From the NCBI RefSeq assembly GCF_004331385.1, contig NZ_SJON01000006.1, forward strand, positions 1 through 64,000: 64,000 nt of DNA, given 5' to 3'. This stretch comes from Enterobacter quasihormaechei. GTDB taxonomy: Bacteria; Pseudomonadota; Gammaproteobacteria; Enterobacterales; Enterobacteriaceae. The position numbers were made by a program, and so were the translations under genes. The notes under the pieces were generated by a model. That model was given only the letters and a program-made list of their open reading frames with translations. It ran no database searches and was not told where the DNA came from. Positions 19,306 through 27,082 of this stretch are shown here, piece by piece; position 1 is the stretch's first letter, and each line of letters opens with the position of its first letter.

Positions 19306-19910
19306 AGTTTCACGTCTTAAGTTGTCAAAAATTCGTCGTACAGCGAAAACACACATTCGATTGCTTTATTTGCTTTGCTTTTTTTAGTTATTTAAGGTGC
19401 GTTTTTGTGTTTTCAGTAATAGCGATTTAACGCATTTTTGTTTGCGCTAAATAAAAAATGATGATGTTTTTATATTGCGCCTTTGGATGCCATTACTATT
19501 GATCGCGATCAAAAAAATAGAATTATGAGCGTATTTTTATACTTTTTATAATAACCACTCGGAGTAGTGTGGTTATTCGTTGGTTTTACGCGTTTTATGT
19601 ATCAAATTTATAACATTTTAAAATTGGTATTTATATTATTGTTTGATTTGTATGGATTTCTATTGGTGTAGGTGTATTGGTTTGACCTTTGCTGATTTAA
19701 CTTTTTTTAAATTAATGTGAATGGGTGAAACATTCCTGCTAACACCAATGTGTTATTAATGTTACCGCAGGGATTAAATAGTTTATTAACTAACGTAATA
19801 GCTTTGGAAACTAAAAAAAGCATTATATTACTTCCATGACATCGGCAAAAAATACGAAATAAAACGATCCCGATACCGAATTCTTAATTTTAAAGTTTGG
19901 AGTTTCTATT
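19306..19910. other. AT-rich divergent regulatory region, no gene
   Basis: About 605 bp between the transporter and the fumarate reductase, strongly AT-rich compared with both genes and without a plausible ORF. It holds the perfect FNR palindrome, a sigma-70 -10 match TATAAT at 19547-19552 and TATACT at 19538-19543 reading right, TATAAA at 19469-19474 reading left, and an inverted repeat AACAC-CAAT-GTGTT at 19741-19754. The reductase gene has a GGAG ribosome site, so a long 5' leader is expected for it. Confidence 0.75.
19499..19512. promoter_or_regulatory. Perfect FNR-binding palindrome
   Basis: TTGATCGCGATCAA matches the FNR consensus TTGAT-N4-ATCAA at all ten defined positions. Its centre is about 32 bp from -10-like hexamers on either side (TATAAA to the left, TATACT to the right), near the class II activator position. 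It therefore could activate both the transporter/fumarase side and the fumarate reductase side without oxygen. Binding and start sites are inferred. Confidence 0.85.
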
Positions 19911-22691
19911 ATGAGCACTAACGAACGAATTTTAAGCCCCTTCACATTACCGAATGGTACTGAACTCAAAAACCGTTTGTTAATGGCCCCAATGACAACC
20001 TGTACCGGTTATTACGATGGCACCGTGACCAGCGAGCTGGTGGAGTACTATCGCGCCCGCGCTGGCAGCATCGGCACCATTATCGTTGAGTGCTGTTTTG
20101 TTGACGATCTCGGCCTGGCGTTCCCGGGCGCAATTGGGATTGATAACGACGAGAAAATCGCCGGGCTGGCGAAAATCGCTGACGCTATCAAGTCCAAAGG
20201 CTCTAAAGCCCTTCTGCAAATCTACCACGGCGGCCGTATGGTCGACCCAAAACTGATTGGGGGTCGCACGCCGGTTGGCCCAAGCGCGGTTGCCGCGCCG
20301 CGTGACGGTGCCGCGACGCCGGTAGCCCTGACCTCGGAAGAAGTGGAAGGCATGATCGGCAAGTTTGGCGACGCCGTACGCCGCGCGATTCAGGCTGGCT
20401 TTGACGGTGTCGAAATTCACGGGGCGAATACCTATCTGATCCAGCAGTTCTACTCCCCGAATTCCAACCAGCGCGACGACGAGTGGGGCGGCAGCCGCGA
20501 TAACCGCGCGAAATTCCCGCTGGCGGTGCTGGACATCACCCACAAGATGGTGCGTCAGTACGCGGACGACGCGTTCATCATTGGCTACCGTTTCTCTCCG
20601 GAAGAGCTGGAAGTCCCGGGCATCCGCTTTGAAGACACCCTGTATCTGCTGGAAAAACTGGCCGCACGCGGGGTGGATTATCTTCACTTCTCCCTTGGCG
20701 CCGCCCTGCGTCCTTCTATCGTCGACACGCAGGATCCGACGCCGCTTATCGAAAAATACTGCGCGATGCGTTCTGACACGCTGGCACAGGTACCGGTAAT
20801 GGGCGTCGGCGGCGTGGTGAATGCTGCCGATGTGAATGAAGCGCTGGATCATGGCTACGACCTGATTGCCGTAGGCCGCGCCACCATCGCCTACCCGGAC
20901 TGGACCGATCGCATCGCGGCGGGCGAAAGCCTTGAGCTGTTTATGGACAGTACCCGACGCGAAGAGCTGAACATCCCGGAACCGCTGTGGCGCTTCTCGC
21001 TGGTAGAGGCGATGATCCGCGACATGAGCATGGGTGAATCGAAGTTCAAACCGGGCACCTTCGTTGAAAAAGTGCAGGACGATGCCAACGAGCTGGTGAT
21101 CAACGTCAGTCTCGAAACCGATCGCATCGCTGATATCGAGCTGGCCTCAGGCCCGAGCGAAGACGTGGAGTTTGTCACCAGCTTCGAAGAGATCCGTACC
21201 CGCATTCTGGATGCCAATACCCCGCACGTGGACGCCATCACCGGCGCAACCAGCCAGAGCGAGGCGGTGAAAAAAGCAGTCTCGAAAGCGATGCTGAAAT
21301 CCAGCAAAGCGCTGGCGGCAGAAGAGGGTGCAGACCCGAATGAAACCAGAAGCGTCGACGTGGTCGTGGTCGGCAGCGGCGGTGCAGGGCTGGCGGCGGC
21401 GATCCAGGCGCATGACGAAGGCGCGAGCGTGCTGATCGTTGAGAAAATGCCAACCATCGGCGGTAACACCATTAAAGCCTCGGCAGGGATGAACGCGGCA
21501 GAGACCCGCTTCCAGCGCGTGAAAGGTATTCAGGACAGCAAAGAGCTGTTCTACCAGGAAAGCCTGAAAGGCGGCGGCAACAAAAACAACCCTGAACTGC
21601 TGCGTCGCTTCGTGGAGAACGCGCCGGAGGCGATTGAGTGGCTGGCCACGCGCGGCATTATGCTGAACGACATCACCACCACCGGCGGGATGAGCATTGA
21701 CCGTACGCACCGTCCGAAAGACGGTTCCGCGGTAGGCGGGTATCTGATCAGCGGCCTGGTGCGTAACGTCAACAAACGCAACATCGAAGTGATGCTGGAT
21801 ACCGCCGTCAGCGACATCATCTTTGAAAATGGCGAAGTCACCGGCGTGCGTCTGACCACCGAAGAGAACGAAACTCTTACCGTGGCAACCAAAAGCGTGA
21901 TTGTCGCAACGGGCGGCTTCAGCGCCAACAGCCAGATGGTGGTGAAATACCGTCCGGACCTGGAAGGGTTCGTGACGACTAACCACAAAGGCGCAACCGG
22001 CGGCGGTATCGCGCTGCTGGAACGTATTGGCGCAGGCACCGTGGATATGGGCGAGATTCAGATCCACCCAACCGTGGAGCAGAAAACGTCGTACCTGATT
22101 TCCGAATCCATCCGCGGCGGCGGGGCGATTCTGGTCAACCAGCAGGGGAACCGCTTCTTCAACGAAATGGAGACCCGCGATAAAGTTTCGGCGCAAATCA
22201 TCGCGCTGCCCGAGAAATACGCTTACATCGTCTTTGACGAGCATGTCCGGGCTAAAAACAAAGCGGCGGATGAGTACATCGCGAAAGGCTTCGTGACCAG
22301 CGCCAGTTCGCCAAAAGCCCTGGCGGAAGCGCTCGGGATGGATCATCACCAGTTCCTGGCAACGCTGGAACGCTACAACGGTTTTGTGGAAAAACAGCAC
22401 GACGATGATTTCGGCCGCACCACCGCGCTGCGCGCGCCCATCAACGAAGGGCCGTTCTACGCCATTCAGATTGCACCGGGCGTACACCACACCATGGGCG
22501 GTGTGACCATCAATACCGATACCTGCGTGCTGGACAGCAACCACAACGTATTGCCAGGGGCGTTTGCTGCGGGTGAGGTTGTCGGGGGCATCCACGGCGG
22601 TAACCGCATCGGCGGTAACGCGGTGGCAGATATCATTATTTTTGGTACGCTAGCAGGACATCAGGCGGCTATGCGTTCGAAAACACGGTAA
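19911..22691 (+). CDS. Three-domain NADH-dependent fumarate reductase (OYE / FMN_bind / FAD)
   Basis: A 926-residue soluble protein with no signal peptide. Domain 1 (about 5-360) is an Old Yellow Enzyme-like NADH:flavin oxidoreductase (QIYHGGRM, HGANTYLIQQFYSP, DEWGGS). Domain 2 (about 375-460) is FMN_bind with the flavinylation motif D441-A-I-T-G-A-T447, where Thr447 should carry FMN by phosphoester. Domain 3 (about 480-920) is a flavocytochrome c-type fumarate reductase: FAD motif VVVGSGGAG, QIHPT, ETRDKVS (catalytic Arg), HHTMGGV and GGIHGGNRIGGNA. Electrons would pass NADH, OYE flavin, covalent FMN, FAD, fumarate. The same architecture is known from Klebsiella cytoplasmic fumarate reductase. 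The next gene, apbE, would attach the FMN. Confidence 0.93.
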   Translation: MSTNERILSPFTLPNGTELKNRLLMAPMTTCTGYYDGTVTSELVEYYRARAGSIGTIIVECCFVDDLGLAFPGAIGIDNDEKIAGLAKIADAIKSKGSKALLQIYHGGRMVDPKLIGGRTPVGPSAVAAPRDGAATPVALTSEEVEGMIGKFGDAVRRAIQAGFDGVEIHGANTYLIQQFYSPNSNQRDDEWGGSRDNRAKFPLAVLDITHKMVRQYADDAFIIGYRFSPEELEVPGIRFEDTLYLLEKLAARGVDYLHFSLGAALRPSIVDTQDPTPLIEKYCAMRSDTLAQVPVMGVGGVVNAADVNEALDHGYDLIAVGRATIAYPDWTDRIAAGESLELFMDSTRREELNIPEPLWRFSLVEAMIRDMSMGESKFKPGTFVEKVQDDANELVINVSLETDRIADIELASGPSEDVEFVTSFEEIRTRILDANTPHVDAITGATSQSEAVKKAVSKAMLKSSKALAAEEGADPNETRSVDVVVVGSGGAGLAAAIQAHDEGASVLIVEKMPTIGGNTIKASAGMNAAETRFQRVKGIQDSKELFYQESLKGGGNKNNPELLRRFVENAPEAIEWLATRGIMLNDITTTGGMSIDRTHRPKDGSAVGGYLISGLVRNVNKRNIEVMLDTAVSDIIFENGEVTGVRLTTEENETLTVATKSVIVATGGFSANSQMVVKYRPDLEGFVTTNHKGATGGGIALLERIGAGTVDMGEIQIHPTVEQKTSYLISESIRGGGAILVNQQGNRFFNEMETRDKVSAQIIALPEKYAYIVFDEHVRAKNKAADEYIAKGFVTSASSPKALAEALGMDHHQFLATLERYNGFVEKQHDDDFGRTTALRAPINEGPFYAIQIAPGVHHTMGGVTINTDTCVLDSNHNVLPGAFAAGEVVGGIHGGNRIGGNAVADIIIFGTLAGHQAAMRSKTR

Positions 22692-22749
22692 GGCTCCTGT
22701 TTCCCCGGCGGCGCGGTGCCTGCCGGGGCTACATATGAGGACTCATGCA

Positions 22750-23712
22750 ATGCCTGATAGCCATCGCGTTTACAGCTACACCGCCGTTCTGATGGGCTCG
22801 CCCATCCTCCTGAAACTCTTTTCCCACGACGAAGCGCTCGCCTCCCGCGTGTTTCGCCTGATCAAACAGTACGAAGATCTCCTTACCGTCAACCGCGCGC
22901 ATTCGCAGGTGATGAACATCAACCATGCTGCCGGTCAGCATCCGGTTGCCGTCAGTCGCCCGGTGTTTGACCTGATCCGCTGCGCGAAAGCGGCCAGCCA
23001 GATGGAAGACAGTGCGTTTAATCTGGCGATCGGCCCGCTGGTCAAACGCTGGAAAATTGGCTTTAAGGGGGACGCCGTGCCGCCCGCAGACGAGATCGCT
23101 GCCTTGCTGAACATCACGCATCCTGCGGACGTGGTGCTGGATGAGGCCAGCAGCAGCGTGTTTCTCACTCGCCCGGGAATGGAGATCGACCTGGGCGCAA
23201 TCGCCAAAGGCTATATCGCTGACAGGGTCCGGGACCTTCTGCGCAAAGAGGGGGTTGAGCTGGGGTTAATTAATCTCGGCGGCAACATCCAGACGTTAGG
23301 CTCGCCGGAGGGCGGCTGGCGCGTCGGCCTGAAAAAACCGTTTGCCGAAGACGCGTTGATTGGGACGATGACGGTAGAGAACCGGTCGGTCGTGACGTCA
23401 GGCACCTATGAGCGCTACTTCGAGCAGAACGGCAAACGCTATCATCACATTCTTAACCCGCGCACCGGCTACCCGCTGGATAACGAACTGGACAGCGTGA
23501 CGATTGTGTCGAAAGACTCCATCGACGGCGATATCTGGACCACGCTGATCTACGGCATGGGCGTGGAGAAGGGGTGTGCCGCACTGCGTTCGCGCCCCGA
23601 TATTGAAGCCATCTTTGTCACCAAAACAAAAGAAGTGGTGATCTCCTCGATGCACCACTTCCGCTTTACCCTTCTGGACGACAGCTACCGCATTACTGGC
23701 AGTACTGTTTGA
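22750..23712 (+). CDS. apbE: ApbE-family FAD:protein FMN transferase
   Basis: Mg-dependent flavin transferase that moves FMN from FAD onto Thr/Ser of a target flavinylation motif. The 320-residue protein shows the family blocks EIDLGAIAKGYIAD (about 140-153), LINLGGNIQTLG, VTSGTYERYFEQNGKRYHHILNPRTGYP (split block about 213-240) and a late D-x-W-x-T (DGDIWTTLIYGMG). The ATG at 22750 has GAGGA at 8 nt spacing, better than the in-frame ATG at 22735. Unlike the usual periplasmic lipoprotein ApbE it has no signal peptide, fitting a cytoplasmic partner. It lies 58 nt after the fumarate reductase, with a CCCCGGC/GCCGGGG hairpin between them. Confidence 0.93.
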   Translation: MPDSHRVYSYTAVLMGSPILLKLFSHDEALASRVFRLIKQYEDLLTVNRAHSQVMNINHAAGQHPVAVSRPVFDLIRCAKAASQMEDSAFNLAIGPLVKRWKIGFKGDAVPPADEIAALLNITHPADVVLDEASSSVFLTRPGMEIDLGAIAKGYIADRVRDLLRKEGVELGLINLGGNIQTLGSPEGGWRVGLKKPFAEDALIGTMTVENRSVVTSGTYERYFEQNGKRYHHILNPRTGYPLDNELDSVTIVSKDSIDGDIWTTLIYGMGVEKGCAALRSRPDIEAIFVTKTKEVVISSMHHFRFTLLDDSYRITGSTV

Positions 23713-24412
23713 GCAGCCCGACCTGTTCCGGCTGCAAACGGTAGCGATACACCGGCCTGCCGGTCGCGCCGTAGTGAATGCTGGTAAACAGGATATTAAT
23801 TTGCGCCAGCCAGATCAGGTATTTGCGGCAGGAAACGCGCGAAATGTTGACCGCATTCGCCAGATCGTCAGTGGAAAATTCCATTTCCGGATGGCTGTCG
23901 ATCCACTGGCAAATCGTGCGCAGCGTCTGCGGGGTTAATCCTTTCGGTAATTTTTTGCTGTCGGCCAGCTCCGGCGCGCCGCCGTGGATCAGCCTGTCGA
24001 CGTCGGCCTGTTCATAATACTGATGCGATCCCATCAGGCTGCGCTTTGCCTTCCAGCCGTTCAGCGCCTCTTCGAAACGCGGGAACTGGAACGGCTTAAT
24101 CAGGTAATCCACCACGCCATAGTGCATCGACGTCTGGATCGTCGCGGCGTCGGACGCCGACGAGATCATGATGACGTCGATCGGGCGGCCCGATGCGCGG
24201 ATGATGGGCAGCAGATCCAGCCCGTTATCCTGCTGCATATACACATCCAGCAGCACCAGATCGATCGGCTGGCCAGGGTTTGCGATCAGCGCCTCGGCCT
24301 GGTTGAGCGTGGACGCGACGCCGCAGCAGCTAAAACCCTCAACGCGGTTTACATACAGACGGTTGAGGTCGGCTACCATGGCGTCATCATCGACAATTAA
24401 CACATTTATCAC
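23693..24412 (-). CDS. CitB/DcuR-family response regulator
   Basis: A 239-residue cytosolic regulator. The receiver domain (1-120) has VDDD (7-10), the phospho-acceptor Asp56 in LLDVYMQ, and the Ser/Lys switch residues (ISSAS, IKPFQF). The C-terminal domain from about 165 contains a CitB-type helix-turn-helix (STDDLANAVNISRVSCRKYLIWL). It overlaps the kinase gene by 4 nt and the convergent apbE end by 20 bp. By family and place it should activate the adjacent C4-dicarboxylate genes in response to the kinase. It is not the canonical DcuR, which normally lies by dcuB-fumB. Confidence 0.9.
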   Translation of the reverse strand: MINVLIVDDDAMVADLNRLYVNRVEGFSCCGVASTLNQAEALIANPGQPIDLVLLDVYMQQDNGLDLLPIIRASGRPIDVIMISSASDAATIQTSMHYGVVDYLIKPFQFPRFEEALNGWKAKRSLMGSHQYYEQADVDRLIHGGAPELADSKKLPKGLTPQTLRTICQWIDSHPEMEFSTDDLANAVNISRVSCRKYLIWLAQINILFTSIHYGATGRPVYRYRLQPEQVGLLKQYCQ

Positions 24413-26025
24413 GCGATATTCCTCTCGCTATCCCAGGGGATCTGAACAAAAAATTGGGTAAATACGCCAGGCTCCGACTCGACGGTAATATCGCCGCCCA
24501 GGTTCTGGATCTGCTGACGTGCAAGGAACAGCCCAACGCCGCGGTTTTCACCTTTTGTTGAGTAGCCCTTTGTAAAAATAGCCTCCAGCCGCTCGGGATC
24601 AATCCCGGGGCCGTCATCGCTGACCTCTCCGCTCAGCCAGCCGTTCTGGTAATGGAGCAGAAGGCCGATCTCGCCTTCCGGCTGACCTTCCATCGCATCC
24701 AGGGCATTTTCGATTAAATTGCCCAGCACGGTGATCAGCACCGCAACCTGCTCTTCATTGGTGGTATCGGGAAGCTGGCTCTCCTCCGCCAGCGTCAGGG
24801 TCACTCCGGCCTCTTTGGCGCGGTTAATTTTACCCAGCAGGAAACCCGCAATAACCGGCGATTTAACCTTGCGCTGTATCGCCCCGATGTCCGTCTGATA
24901 ATTCTGCGCGGTCTGGATGATGTACTCCTCCAGCTTATCGTAGCGCTTCATGTGCAGCAGGCCGAGGATCACGTGCAGTTTGTTCATAAACTCATGCGTA
25001 TGCGAGCGCAGGGCATCAACATAATTGACCATGCCGTCAATACGCTGCATTAGCTGGCTGATTTCGGTTTTATCGCGGAACGTGCTGATCGCCCCGATCA
25101 CCTGATTCTGGCTTTTCACGGGGACCATGTTGCACAGCAGCAGCCGTCCGTTACAGCCGATCTCCTGATCCTGGCGAGCAATGCCGGTTTTTGACACTTC
25201 CCGCAGGCTGGCCAGCAGCGGTTCACTGCTGCTTTCGGAGTGCTGGCCCGAGGTCAGGAGTAAAATTTCTCTGGCGGTGTGGTTAATCATCGTCACGCGA
25301 CCGTGCATATCCACGGCCATCACGCCTTCTCGCAGGGACTGTAACATGGCCTGACGCTGCTCAAAGAGGGCGGAGATCTCGTAAGGCTCCAGCCCGAAGA
25401 GGATGCGTTTCAGCACCCTGACCAGGCCCCATATCGCCAGTGAACTCATCAGAACGCTGAACAGGATGGTCCACACGGCGTTGAGCCGTCCGCGGGCAAT
25501 CTGATCTTCCACCTTATTCAGCGAAATCCCTACCACCACTACGCCGATCTGGTCGTGCCGGTCGTCATACACGGGCGTAAAGACGCGCAGCGCTTCCGCA
25601 AGCGCGCCGCGGTTTACAGAGACATTCTCTTTCCCTTCCAGGGCAGGCGTCAGATCGTCGCCGATAAAATGCAACCCTAATAGCGCTTCATTGGGGTGGG
25701 AATAACGAACACCGCGCAGATCGGTGACCACGGTAAACAGCAGGTCGTTGCGCTTCGTCACCGCCTGGGCAATCGGCTGGATGATGCCGGCCTGGGGTGA
25801 GGCCATCAGGCCACGCTTGATATCGGGGCTGTCGGCCAGCGTTCGGGCGATACCCAGCGCGGTATCCTTCACGTCATCGCGCGTGGCGCGGGTGATCTGT
25901 ACGGAGTACAGTGCGAACACCACCAGCAGCACAGAGCCGATAATGGCGCACACCATCAGCGTAACCAGCGTATTCAGCTTCATAGGACGCTTGCGCATCG
26001 GGGGGAAGGGCCGCAAATCGCTCAT
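24409..26025 (-). CDS. DcuS/CitA-family sensor histidine kinase
   Basis: A 538-residue membrane kinase. TM1 lies at about residues 18-40, followed by a periplasmic PASp domain with the dicarboxylate-binding signature RGVRYSHPNE, then TM2 (about 177-200), a cytoplasmic PAS (about 215-320), the H-box RSHTHEFMNKLH, N-box NLIENALDA and G-boxes DDGPGI and GVGLFLARQ. The RxYSHP stretch matches the citrate/fumarate-contact region of CitA and DcuS. The start is the ATG at 26025 with GGAG 5 nt before it; a GTG two codons upstream also fits. It probably senses an external C4-dicarboxylate or citrate and phosphorylates the overlapping response regulator. Confidence 0.9.
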   Translation of the reverse strand: MSDLRPFPPMRKRPMKLNTLVTLMVCAIIGSVLLVVFALYSVQITRATRDDVKDTALGIARTLADSPDIKRGLMASPQAGIIQPIAQAVTKRNDLLFTVVTDLRGVRYSHPNEALLGLHFIGDDLTPALEGKENVSVNRGALAEALRVFTPVYDDRHDQIGVVVVGISLNKVEDQIARGRLNAVWTILFSVLMSSLAIWGLVRVLKRILFGLEPYEISALFEQRQAMLQSLREGVMAVDMHGRVTMINHTAREILLLTSGQHSESSSEPLLASLREVSKTGIARQDQEIGCNGRLLLCNMVPVKSQNQVIGAISTFRDKTEISQLMQRIDGMVNYVDALRSHTHEFMNKLHVILGLLHMKRYDKLEEYIIQTAQNYQTDIGAIQRKVKSPVIAGFLLGKINRAKEAGVTLTLAEESQLPDTTNEEQVAVLITVLGNLIENALDAMEGQPEGEIGLLLHYQNGWLSGEVSDDGPGIDPERLEAIFTKGYSTKGENRGVGLFLARQQIQNLGGDITVESEPGVFTQFFVQIPWDSERNIA

Positions 26026-26136
26026 TAACACTCCGCGATGAAAAAGAAAGGGCTAATTATCGCTGATGAAGGCCATTTCATAAAGCCATGTAAAGAGAGG
26101 CGTTTCGTGAGCCTCCTCTCAGGTGACCTATATAAA

Positions 26137-26150
26137 ACACTTTATAGTGT
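26137..26150. promoter_or_regulatory. Inverted repeat in kinase/MurQ-like divergent promoter
   Basis: ACACT-TTAT-AGTGT is a perfect 5 bp-arm inverted repeat placed 29 nt before the MurQ-like start and just ahead of its AAGGAGG ribosome site. TATAAA (26131-26136) adjoins it, so a repressor bound here would cover a plausible promoter. No specific regulator can be named. Confidence 0.4.
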
Positions 26151-26178
26151 GTGGGTACTCATAATAAGGAGGCAGTTT

Positions 26179-27042
26179 ATGAGCATTATGCTTACCGGTA
26201 CGGCCAGGGAAAGACGGCAGGCCAGCACGACGAACATCGACAGATTATCCACGCTGGATATGCTTAACGTCATTCATCAGGATGACGCGCAAATCGCTTC
26301 TGCACTTACCCCTCACATGACGATGCTGGCCCGCGTGGTAGATAACGCGGCGGCGACGCTGAGCCACGGCGGACGTCTGATTTTGACCGGCGCGGGCGCG
26401 TCCGGACGCGTGGCGGAGCAGGCGGCAGAAACGTTCGCGCCGGGAAAACATCCCGTTATTGCGATCACAGCAGGCGATAACGCCGGAAGCTACGCGCGCG
26501 GCGTTGCCGATCTCCAGACCATTGATTTTGGCGAGCACGACATGATGCTGGCGCTGTCCGTCAGCGGCAAAACGCCCTGGGTGTGGGGCGCGATGCGTCA
26601 TGCGTGGTCTCTGGGCTCAACGGTCGCGCTCATTACGGAGGATGCTCAAAGTGAAGCGGCGCAGCTGGCGAGCATGGTCATTGCGCCCGAGCTGGGGGCT
26701 GACGTGGTTGCCGGGTATGCCAACACCAAAGCGGGCATTGCGCAAAGCATGATTATGCATATGGTTACCACCGGTCTGGCGGTACGGACCGGACGGGTGT
26801 ACAGCAACCTGCGCGTCGATCTGGAAGCAAGCAGCACCAAATGGGCCGAGCGACAGATTGCCATTGTGATGGAAGCAGGGGGATGTTCCCGGGCGCAGGC
26901 GAAGGCCGCGCTGGAAAGCTGTAACCACCAGTGTAAAACGGCGGTACTGATGGTGCTGACGGGTCTGGATGCGTGGAAAGCCCATGAGCTGCTGGTGCAG
27001 AATAACGGGTTTATTCGCCTGGCCTTGCAGGAAGCGCCGTAA
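26179..27042 (+). CDS. MurQ-like SIS-domain protein (MurNAc-6-P etherase paralogue)
   Basis: A 287-residue protein whose whole length aligns with E. coli MurQ (298): GGRLILTGAGASGR, LSVSGKTPWVWGAMRHA, NTKAGIAQSMIMHMVTTGL, RVYSNLRVDLEASS and an EARALE-type C-terminal helix bundle. MurQ cleaves the lactyl ether of MurNAc-6-phosphate in peptidoglycan recycling. The start with AAGGAGG at 6 nt is clear; 47 extra upstream codons are not. Several catalytic-site positions differ: the LDASE block of MurQ reads EQAAET, and the second Glu (GAED) aligns with Asp (GVAD). The substrate may therefore differ. No PTS or kinase is adjacent; a terminator follows. Confidence 0.78.
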   Translation: MSIMLTGTARERRQASTTNIDRLSTLDMLNVIHQDDAQIASALTPHMTMLARVVDNAAATLSHGGRLILTGAGASGRVAEQAAETFAPGKHPVIAITAGDNAGSYARGVADLQTIDFGEHDMMLALSVSGKTPWVWGAMRHAWSLGSTVALITEDAQSEAAQLASMVIAPELGADVVAGYANTKAGIAQSMIMHMVTTGLAVRTGRVYSNLRVDLEASSTKWAERQIAIVMEAGGCSRAQAKAALESCNHQCKTAVLMVLTGLDAWKAHELLVQNNGFIRLALQEAP

Positions 27043-27044
27043 AT

Positions 27045-27072
27045 AAAAAAGCCCGCATTGCGGGCTTTACTT
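27045..27072. terminator. Bidirectional terminator between MurQ-like gene and porin gene
   Basis: Stem GCCCGCA / TGCGGGC at 27051-27065 with a 1 nt nominal loop, an A-tract before it and a T-rich tract after it. It can serve the MurQ-like gene on the plus strand and the porin on the minus strand. Confidence 0.85.
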
Positions 27073-27082
27073 TTTGTGGGGA

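Noticed and set aside
19306..19910. Hidden small gene or sRNA in the 605 bp AT-rich gap
   Set aside because: No ORF with a ribosome site and no hairpin plus T-tract that would mark an sRNA end; treated as a promoter/leader region.
21147..22595. 482-codon minus-strand ORF opposite the fumarate reductase
   Set aside because: Antisense frame of the FAD domain; composition (His, Arg, Val) and lack of start signal argue against a gene.
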